5,074 bases of DNA from Bacteroidales bacterium (lineage in GTDB: Bacteria; Bacteroidota; Bacteroidia; Bacteroidales; F082), in contig JADYZK010000090.1 in NCBI GenBank assembly GCA_020853175.1, positions 1 to 5,074 on the forward strand. The letters are read 5' to 3'. Below, in pieces: positions 1-5,074 of this stretch; position 1 is the first letter of the stretch, and every line of letters begins with the position of its first letter. The notes beneath the pieces were generated by a model. The model searched no databases. It was not told where the DNA came from and saw only the letters and a list, made by a program, of their open reading frames with translations. The position numbers and the translations under genes are program-made.

Positions 1-1084
1 TCAAAAACGCACATAACTTCTGTTCTTTGCCTTTAATGTCGGGATGTGCCTGACGGAGGTTTTTATAAAAATCTACATGCACCTCGTTGAAACTTTTTTC
101 AAACTCAACCCAAATATTGTCGTTGATGGCCAGTTTATAGTTGCTGGCAATGCCTCCCACCAACTTACGCACATGAACATCGCCCAAGGAATTTACCTTT
201 TGGATGTCCTTCATGATTTTTTCGTTCAACTCACTGGTTTGAATGAGCCTCATGCTGATGCTGGCCAAATCGTTTTTATGGCGTTGTAAATCGTTGGCAT
301 GCTGCTTTTTAATGTCAGTTAAATCGCCAATGATGCACAAAATCCCAGTTAATTTGCTATTCTGACTATGCACCTTTACTTTAGTAAACACCAATTCGTG
401 CAGGCTTCCATCAAGGTAAGTAATTGCACTTTCAAACTTTACTAGATCATTTTGGGTTTGCAACAATTCGGCATCTTTTTCGTATTGAAGCACCCTTTCA
501 TTGTTATTAAAGTATTGATAATAAACGTCTTTTAAATTTTCTTTGCATTGAAACACCTTGTTAAATGAATCATTGAAGATCAAAATTTCGCCGGTTTCGC
601 GATAATAAACAACCGGTTCGGGAATCATATTGATGAGATAATTGAGAAAAACATTGGCATCGCGGATGGTGTTGTTCATGCTTTTTATTCGGCTGATATA
701 GTCTGACACCATGATCATAGCGTTTACGCGTGCCTGAAGCTCAATTGCGTCAATGGGTTTGCGCAAAAAATCGGTTGCTCCTGCTTCTAAAGCGTGGCGC
801 AAATGCTCTGAAGTTACCATCACGCCGGTGGCCATAATCACGGGAATCTCAGCAGTTTCAACTTCGGCTTTCAGCAAACGGATGAGTTCAATGCCATTGA
901 GGTCTGGCATATCCCAATCGGTGATGATCAGCTTTGGTTTTTTTGCAAGCGCAACTTTAAAGGCTGTTCGTCCGCTGTTGGCCTGTAAAAAAGTGTAATC
1001 GGTAAACGAGGTTTGCAGCATTTCAAAAATTGAAAGCACCACGGATGGATCGTCGTCAACAACAAGAATAGAGCGCTCTATCAT
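1..1084 (-). CDS. Response regulator, receiver-PAS-(LuxR-like HTH), 3'-truncated by window edge
   Basis: The frame is open from ATG at 1084 to the left edge: 361 codons, no stop. Residues 1-120 form a CheY-like receiver: acidic cluster D10-D12 after the ILVVDDD strand, probable phosphoacceptor D56 in ITDWDMPD, T86 and the K109-P110 pair. A helical linker (113-145) leads to a PAS-type domain at about 146-258 (NMIPEPVVYY, then IIGDLTDIKK). Residues 258-300 look like a coiled coil. The end, WVEFEKSFNEVHVDFYKNL followed by HPDIKGKEQKLCAFL, matches the opening of the LuxR-like output region of many Bacteroidota regulators; the recognition helices should lie just outside the window. By family logic it is a cytoplasmic transcription factor phosphorylated by the kinase encoded 33 nt upstream, with PAS adding a second sensory or dimerisation input. 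The receiver call is very secure, PAS good; the HTH is inferred from a partial motif. Confidence 0.93.
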   Translation of the reverse strand, partial: MIERSILVVDDDPSVVLSIFEMLQTSFTDYTFLQANSGRTAFKVALAKKPKLIITDWDMPDLNGIELIRLLKAEVETAEIPVIMATGVMVTSEHLRHALEAGATDFLRKPIDAIELQARVNAMIMVSDYISRIKSMNNTIRDANVFLNYLINMIPEPVVYYRETGEILIFNDSFNKVFQCKENLKDVYYQYFNNNERVLQYEKDAELLQTQNDLVKFESAITYLDGSLHELVFTKVKVHSQNSKLTGILCIIGDLTDIKKQHANDLQRHKNDLASISMRLIQTSELNEKIMKDIQKVNSLGDVHVRKLVGGIASNYKLAINDNIWVEFEKSFNEVHVDFYKNLRQAHPDIKGKEQKLCAFL

Positions 1085-1112
1085 ATTCAATATCTATTTT
1101 CTATTTATTATT

Positions 1113-1138
1113 CAAATTTATCTCAAAGCTTTAACCAA
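1113..1138 (-). promoter_or_regulatory. Weak candidate internal promoter between kinase and regulator genes
   Basis: On the minus strand, TAAATTTG (1120-1113) fits the Bacteroidota -7 consensus TAnnTTTG exactly and overlaps the kinase stop codon. A TTG (1138-1136) lies 15 nt upstream as a possible -33 element, shorter than the usual spacing. The regulator ATG begins 28 nt after the -7 box, and the leader is A/T-rich with no Shine-Dalgarno, as is normal in this phylum. It could give the regulator extra expression apart from the kinase, but the match may be chance in A/T-rich sequence. Confidence 0.22.
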
Positions 1139-3364
1139 CTCTTGATAGCGCTCATTGTTGCAATGATAAACTGCTTTTTCCAACTCGTTTTTCCACAAAA
1201 TTGCTTGGCTATCGCTGGGCAAAGGGTGAAAATTTTTCAATACCAGCAGCACTTTGCTCATCTCATACACATCGTATTGAAGCAGCACCTTTAACTGTGG
1301 GGGCAGGTTTTGGCTTATGCTATCAGGAAGCTTCACCGGATTTGCAAATTCAAAAGTTCTTTCTCCTGCTCCTTCAGGAATTTGCTTACTCACTTCAAAA
1401 GGAAGGGTGAACCAAAAACGGGTTGGTTCATTGGGATGGCTCACAACGCCAATTTCGCCCTCATGCAGTTGAATTACCATTTTGCAAAAAGCCAAACCAA
1501 GACCGGTTGAACGCACTTCGCCTTTTGATAGCTCTGCTTGTGTAAAGGGTTCAAAGATATACTGTTGTTTGTCGTGAGGTATATTACCTCCCCAATTGAC
1601 CACCTCAAAAACCATCATTTTATCACATTCAAATATATTGAAAACAATTTTTTCGCTTCCAGAAGAGTGAAGAATTGCATTGATAGTGATATTTTCTATG
1701 GTACGCCGGATGAGGTCTTTATCAATTTCCAAAACGAAATTTTCTGAAAGTGTAACCTCTACCTTCAATGCTTTGTTGCGCAAACTCAACGCAAGGTTTT
1801 CGAGTGTTTGGTCAATCAACGTATTGATGTTTACGGTTTGACGCACCAAAGTCAATTTAGCTTCATCAAACTTTCTCAAGTCGAGGATGTTGAGCACCAT
1901 ACGCAGCATCCTTTTGGCGGTTTCGTTGATAAACTCAACACGATCGCGATCAGGCTGCCCCACGCTTGAACCAATGATGTTGTACAAGGCGTTTTTCAAA
2001 TCATGAACAATCATACTGGTAATGTTTTGCCGATGGTTGTCTAATTCGGCCAGTTGTTTATTGACCTTAACCAACTGATCTGATTGCTCTAACACTTGAT
2101 TTTGTTTGATGAGTATGGTTTTATTCGCTTCCTCAATTTCATCATAAGCCTCGACTAACCTTTTATTTTGCATTTCAATTTGCTGAAGGAGATTATTACG
2201 CTTGATATAGAAAATCATGAAACCAATGAGGATAAAAATGAGCAATAAACTTCCGCCCAGCCCCCATTTTGTTCGATTTAAGGCATTGGAATAAGCAGTT
2301 ATTTCATCGCGTGATTTGAGTTCAAACTGGCGCAAATCGAAGTATTTGTTTACGAGGATAATTCTTTCGTCTTGCTTAGCCTTACTTTGAAGTTGAACCA
2401 AAACTTCTTTCTTTTTGATGTAAAATAGGGCTTGTTTCACATCGCCGTTTGTCTCGTAATACTCTGAAATTGCAGTGTAACTATTCATTAATAGGTTAGT
2501 ATCCGTTGCGGGATGGCCAATTAGGGCTTTCATTTCACTGACTAAACGACTGGCTTCAGAAGTCTTTTTTTTGTTTATCAAGACCTTTAACTTTTTTTCC
2601 ATTGAGTTTAAAGCACTGTTCAGCAGACCGAATTTTTGACTCAGTTCAATGTCAGTTTCTATGAGCGAAAGGCCCGCTGTAGTATCGCCTGACTGTAAAT
2701 AATAATACCCTCTATTTCCGGAAAGTAGGCCTATCCAAATGGAATCTTTTTGCTTTTCTGCCATGCTGAATGCCTTATCATTGTACCATAACGCACTGTC
2801 GAGATCAGATAAATTAAAAAAACAAAGACTGAGGATGTTTGCAAGGCTAATGATACTTCTAAAGGTCATTGTGGCATCATTCTCAGTCACTTGATTAATG
2901 ACTTGAAATGCCCTTTTACCATACTCCAAAGCGTTTGGAAAATCATTTAAGATGTAGTAATAATCTGCTAAAGTGTAATAAACCTTGTATAACGCCTTTT
3001 TGTCGCCCAGTTTAAAATAATGCTCGTCCATGTCAATAAAGCCTTCGGTAAAAAAAACAGGGCTTTGAATGGAAAAATATTGAAAATCTATTGCAATATT
3101 AAGCAGCCGGATGTAATCATCATGCAAATTGGCATCAATTCGGGTGAGTTCTAAAAGATAGATGAGGGTTTTATATTTGTTGTTGTGGCAATCATCATCA
3201 CAATTCTCAAGATTTGAAAATGATTCAAAAAGATTGTTCTTTGTATCAATGCTACCTTCGTAAATTATTTTACGTAAACTATCATGCTGGGGCAATACCA
3301 CTGAAAGCTGCGTAAAGGCTTGGTTGGCTATCAACAAAAAAACAACTACCATCCATTTGTGCAT
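1118..3364 (-). CDS. Sensor histidine kinase with periplasmic TPR domain and C-terminal helical extension
   Basis: The 748-residue product begins with a signal peptide (MHKWMVVVFLLIANQAFTQ). An in-frame TTG at 3403 would add 13 residues and bury that peptide, so ATG 3364 is preferred. About five TPR-like helical pairs cover residues 124-325 (for example LADYYYILNDFPNALEYGK), probably periplasmic. A transmembrane helix spans about 367-387, then a coiled coil at about 390-442. The HisKA H-box is IVHDLKNAL with phosphoacceptor H454. The ATPase domain has N-box NITINAILHS (Mg-binding N562), a variant G1 box VVNWGGNIP, IFEPF, and G2 box STGLGLAFCK (G621, G623). Residues 677-748 form an additional C-terminal helical segment. 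No receiver domain is fused. The inferred role is to sense a periplasmic or envelope signal and phosphorylate the regulator encoded 33 nt downstream. The kinase call is very secure; the ligand cannot be read from sequence. Confidence 0.95.
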   Translation of the reverse strand: MHKWMVVVFLLIANQAFTQLSVVLPQHDSLRKIIYEGSIDTKNNLFESFSNLENCDDDCHNNKYKTLIYLLELTRIDANLHDDYIRLLNIAIDFQYFSIQSPVFFTEGFIDMDEHYFKLGDKKALYKVYYTLADYYYILNDFPNALEYGKRAFQVINQVTENDATMTFRSIISLANILSLCFFNLSDLDSALWYNDKAFSMAEKQKDSIWIGLLSGNRGYYYLQSGDTTAGLSLIETDIELSQKFGLLNSALNSMEKKLKVLINKKKTSEASRLVSEMKALIGHPATDTNLLMNSYTAISEYYETNGDVKQALFYIKKKEVLVQLQSKAKQDERIILVNKYFDLRQFELKSRDEITAYSNALNRTKWGLGGSLLLIFILIGFMIFYIKRNNLLQQIEMQNKRLVEAYDEIEEANKTILIKQNQVLEQSDQLVKVNKQLAELDNHRQNITSMIVHDLKNALYNIIGSSVGQPDRDRVEFINETAKRMLRMVLNILDLRKFDEAKLTLVRQTVNINTLIDQTLENLALSLRNKALKVEVTLSENFVLEIDKDLIRRTIENITINAILHSSGSEKIVFNIFECDKMMVFEVVNWGGNIPHDKQQYIFEPFTQAELSKGEVRSTGLGLAFCKMVIQLHEGEIGVVSHPNEPTRFWFTLPFEVSKQIPEGAGERTFEFANPVKLPDSISQNLPPQLKVLLQYDVYEMSKVLLVLKNFHPLPSDSQAILWKNELEKAVYHCNNERYQELVKALR

Positions 3365-3519
3365 AGCTAAATTTTGTGCATTTCTGACAGTAAAATAACG
3401 CAAAAAAACGCCTCGAAGATCCGTTTGGTTTCAAAAACAAACACTTCAACAGCCTTAAACAAAAAGTGATAGATAATAACCACTGTCGAATGAAAGGAAA
3501 AAGTTGGGTGCACAAAAAG
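3365..3519 (-). other. Spacer before the kinase gene: possible weak terminator, no clear promoter
   Basis: This 155-nt spacer separates the hydrolase stop from the kinase ATG. On the minus strand, AAACG (3426-3422) and CGTTT (3410-3406) can form a 5-bp stem that runs straight into a T-run (3408-3402). This is a weak candidate terminator for the exonuclease-hydrolase unit, with a stem short and A/T-rich for that role. I found no sequence close to TAnnTTTG at a suitable place for a kinase promoter. The length of the spacer, compared with the 5-nt and 33-nt junctions on either side, still suggests that a new transcription unit begins here. Confidence 0.35.
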
Positions 3520-4131
3520 TTATTTCACATTGAAAGTCATCATCTTTTTTTCACCTAAAAACAACTCAAACACATCGTTGATATGGGTTGGTCCCACGCC
3601 TTGGGGCGTTCCGGTGAAAATATAATCTCCTTTGCGCAACATGACGAACTGCGAAACAAAACTGATAATAGCATCGAAACTAAAAATCATGTCTTTTGAA
3701 TTGCCTTGCTGCCGCCATTCGCCATTGATCATTAGTCCGAAGCCGATGTTATCCATTTCTTGAAAATCACTTTTTGGAACAAACGCACTTACTGGTGCCG
3801 AAAAATCAAACGCTTTTGCAATTTCCCACGGCAGGCCTTTTTTCTTACATTCGTCTTGTAGGTCGCGCGCTGTGAAGTCAATGCCAACAGCAATCTCCTG
3901 ATAATATTTATGGGCAAATTCAGGGGCTATACTTCGACCGTTTTTACTCACCTTCAGCACCAATTCAACTTCGTAGTGCAAATCTTTTGAAAAAGACGGA
4001 TAAAAAAACGGGTTGTGCGGAGGCAGCAAAGCTGTGTCGGGCTTCATAAAAAAAACCGGTTTAGAGGGAACTGGATTGTTCAACTCTAGAGCGTGTTCGC
4101 GATAGTTTCTTCCAATACAAACGATCTTCAT
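3520..4131 (-). CDS. FAHD1-like fumarylacetoacetate hydrolase-family protein (acylpyruvase / oxaloacetate-acting)
   Basis: The 203-residue product is a complete single-domain FAH fold with the usual length of bacterial FAHD1-type proteins. The opening KIVCIGRNYREHALEL carries the family's His-Glu lid pair (H13, E16). Metal ligands appear as E54 and E56 in HYEVELVLKV and D85 in GIDFTARDLQ. DECKKKGLPW is as in human FAHD1 from memory, followed by the conserved active-site lysine K106 in IAKAFDFSAPVSAFVPK. GTPQGVGP (174-181) closes the active site. Known relatives are cytosolic Mg/Mn enzymes that hydrolyse acylpyruvates, decarboxylate oxaloacetate or tautomerise it; which activity applies here is not readable. 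The less likely alternative is an isomerase/decarboxylase of aromatic catabolism, and no catabolic genes are nearby. ATG at 4131 lies 5 nt after the exonuclease stop, so the two are probably co-transcribed and perhaps translationally coupled. Confidence 0.95.
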   Translation of the reverse strand: MKIVCIGRNYREHALELNNPVPSKPVFFMKPDTALLPPHNPFFYPSFSKDLHYEVELVLKVSKNGRSIAPEFAHKYYQEIAVGIDFTARDLQDECKKKGLPWEIAKAFDFSAPVSAFVPKSDFQEMDNIGFGLMINGEWRQQGNSKDMIFSFDAIISFVSQFVMLRKGDYIFTGTPQGVGPTHINDVFELFLGEKKMMTFNVK

Positions 4132-4136
4132 TGCTT

Positions 4137-4970
4137 TTAATTTTTATTGTTTGTCAACTGAACATTTTTTCCCAATTGCCTCAGCTTGATGGCGGTAATA
4201 AGTTTTTTTGTGTAAAGCGGAAAGTCGCCTTTCATCATCCAATCGTAATATGAGGGCTCACTTTGAAACACCGCTTCCACAGTTTTTCCTTTGTGTTTTC
4301 CAAAGTTAAAAACTTCTTTATCATCCTCATTTATGGTAAGTTGACTAGCTAAGTCGGCAAAACGATGATGCTCCGAAAATTGATGCAGTGCTTTCATATC
4401 ATTCACAACCGGCTGCGATTTATTACCTGCCGAATCTTCATAAACAGCATCCTGATACCTTTCAATCTGCGCTTTTAAGATTTCAAAAGTGGCATAAGTG
4501 TCAGCCGCGGCGGAATGGGCATTTACCAATTCTTTGTTACAGAAAAAGCGGTAAGCACCTTTCAGGGTGCGTGGCTCCATTTTCATGAAAATATTTTGCG
4601 CATCAATGATATTCCGATTGGCGAGATTGAAAGCCACATCGGCACGCAAAAACTCTTCCATTAAAAAAGGAACATCAAACTTCAAAGCATTGTATCCAGC
4701 CAAATCGCAGCCATTTAAAAAGGTATTTACCTCGTTGGCAATGTCTTTAAAAGCTGGTGATTCTTTAAGGTCTTCATCCGTAATACCATGAAATTGAATG
4801 GATTGCAATGGAATTGTCATTCCCGGGTTGACACGCCATGTTTTTTGCTCTTCCTTTCCGTCGGGCGATACCTTTAAAATACTAATTTCAATCAGTCGGT
4901 CGTGGATGATACTCAAACCTGTTGTTTCAAGGTCGAAAAAAGCCAATGGGCGTTTCAGTTGTAATTGCAT
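4137..4970 (-). CDS. DnaQ-like DEDDh 3'-5' exonuclease with ExoX-like C-terminal region
   Basis: This 277-residue protein has all five DEDDh catalytic residues. D13 and E15 sit in AFFDLETTGL (ExoI), D99 in YNALKFDVPFL (ExoII), and H152 and D157 in AHSAAADTYAT (ExoIII). The FHGITDEDL motif at 60-68 is typical of the DNA polymerase III epsilon-like branch. After the nuclease domain (about 7-175) comes a linker and then FNFGKHKGKTVEAV with SYYDWMMKGDFP (221-251), the pattern of the ExoX-like C-terminal domain found on stand-alone exonucleases. It is therefore probably a cytosolic single-strand 3'-5' DNA (or RNA) exonuclease for repair or turnover, not the replicative proofreading subunit; substrate preference is inferred. 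The ATG at 4970 places the ExoI strand at the expected distance from the N-terminus. It is first in a tight pair with the downstream hydrolase, and its start codon directly follows a terminator T-tract. Confidence 0.95.
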   Translation of the reverse strand: MQLQLKRPLAFFDLETTGLSIIHDRLIEISILKVSPDGKEEQKTWRVNPGMTIPLQSIQFHGITDEDLKESPAFKDIANEVNTFLNGCDLAGYNALKFDVPFLMEEFLRADVAFNLANRNIIDAQNIFMKMEPRTLKGAYRFFCNKELVNAHSAAADTYATFEILKAQIERYQDAVYEDSAGNKSQPVVNDMKALHQFSEHHRFADLASQLTINEDDKEVFNFGKHKGKTVEAVFQSEPSYYDWMMKGDFPLYTKKLITAIKLRQLGKNVQLTNNKN

Positions 4971-4973
4971 AAT

Positions 4974-5010
4974 AAAAAAATAAAGGGTTGAAAGTCAACA
5001 CTTTCAACCC
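4974..5010 (-). terminator. Rho-independent terminator immediately upstream of the exonuclease start
   Basis: On the minus strand, GGGTTGAAAGT (5010-5000) and ACTTTCAACCC (4995-4985) form a perfect 11-bp stem with loop GTTG, followed by TTTATTTTTTT (4984-4974). It begins 20 nt after the stop codon of the gene entering from the right, whose transcript it most likely ends. The T-tract finishes 3 nt before the exonuclease ATG, so the same hairpin would also lie in the leader of any read-through or locally initiated exonuclease transcript. On the plus strand only a short GTTTTA follows, so it is mainly a minus-strand terminator. Confidence 0.88.
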
Positions 5011-5025
5011 GTTTTAAATCAGTTA

Positions 5026-5054
5026 AAAATTTAGATGCTCCTTTCGGGATCAAA
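5026..5054 (-). promoter_or_regulatory. Weak candidate promoter for the exonuclease-hydrolase unit
   Basis: On the minus strand TTTG (5054-5051) is followed after 17 nt by TAAATTTT (5033-5026), one mismatch from the Bacteroidota -7 consensus TAnnTTTG. It overlaps the end of the upstream gene. If real, the transcript would start near 5020 and carry the terminator hairpin in its 5' leader. The sequence is A/T-rich and the match could be chance. Confidence 0.2.
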
Positions 5055-5074
5055 AGCTTCGAGCATCTCTTTCA
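5031..5074 (-). CDS. C-terminal end of an unidentified protein (5'-truncated by window edge)
   Basis: Reading leftward from the right edge, one frame gives 14 codons, KEMLEAFDPERSI preceded by no complete codon and followed by TAA at 5033-5031 (13 residues plus stop, with two bases of an earlier codon). A strong terminator begins 20 nt later on the same strand, which is what supports this as the true end of a gene. The tail is charged and probably helical. It is too short to assign a family. Confidence 0.6.
   Translation of the reverse strand, partial: KEMLEAFDPERSI

Noticed and set aside
44..998. Plus-strand open frames at 44-289 and 753-998
   Set aside because: Both lie antisense to the response regulator, whose frame reads receiver and PAS motifs throughout; their products show no recognisable motifs.
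1201..1747. Plus-strand open frames at 1201-1410, 1310-1510 and 1538-1747
   Set aside because: They are antisense to the kinase ATPase domain and C-terminal extension, overlap each other and show no domain features.
3365..3403. TTG at 3403 as the kinase start
   Set aside because: It adds 13 residues ahead of a well-formed signal peptide beginning at ATG 3364, and TTG starts are uncommon in this type of genome; it cannot be fully excluded.
3508..3513. GTGCAC palindrome just after the hydrolase gene
   Set aside because: A 6-bp palindrome is expected by chance and no T-run follows at terminator distance.
3282..3515. Minus-strand open frame of 77 codons before the kinase
   Set aside because: It overlaps the kinase's signal-peptide region in another frame and is rich in Cys, Phe and Ser in the way of translated A/T-rich spacer; no motif supports it.
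4388..4983. Plus-strand open frames at 4388-4588, 4567-4791 and 4798-4983
   Set aside because: All are antisense to the exonuclease, which contains a complete DEDDh catalytic set; the last also runs into the terminator.
4985..5010. Inverted repeat as an operator or mobile-element end
   Set aside because: The T-tract directly after the stem on the minus strand and its place just after a stop codon fit a terminator; no transposase or target duplication is present.

Overview
The window looks like a chromosomal segment from a low-to-moderate-GC member of the Bacteroidota. The grounds are a histidine kinase with a probable periplasmic TPR sensor domain, a response regulator ending in the W..FE..F..VH..F...L motif common in that phylum, and A/T-rich leaders without Shine-Dalgarno sequences. 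This is inferred from gene style, not from a database match. All supported genes lie on the minus strand, so the transcriptional order runs from the right edge to the left edge.

In transcription order: (1) the last 14 codons of an unidentified gene (5031-5074), followed by a strong hairpin-plus-T-tract terminator (4974-5010); (2) a DnaQ-like DEDDh 3'-5' exonuclease with an ExoX-like C-terminal region (4137-4970); (3) only 5 nt later, a FAHD1-like fumarylacetoacetate hydrolase-family enzyme (3520-4131); (4) a 155-nt spacer; (5) a membrane-bound sensor histidine kinase with signal peptide, TPRs, one transmembrane helix, coiled coil, HisKA and HATPase regions, plus a C-terminal helical extension (1118-3364); (6) 33 nt later, a response regulator with receiver, PAS and the beginning of a probable LuxR-like DNA-binding region (1-1084), cut by the left edge.

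The exonuclease and hydrolase form one tight transcription unit. The kinase and regulator form a second one that reads as a complete two-component system: periplasmic TPR sensing, phosphotransfer from His454 to Asp56 of the regulator, then transcriptional output. The regulator reads open from its ATG through the left edge of the window with no stop codon.

I see no mobile element, CRISPR array, tRNA or rRNA. Nothing is clearly a new system. The points most worth a second look are the terminator whose T-tract ends 3 nt before the exonuclease start codon, the receiver-PAS-HTH architecture of the regulator, the kinase's C-terminal extension and variant G1 box, and a CxxxCH motif in its sensor domain.
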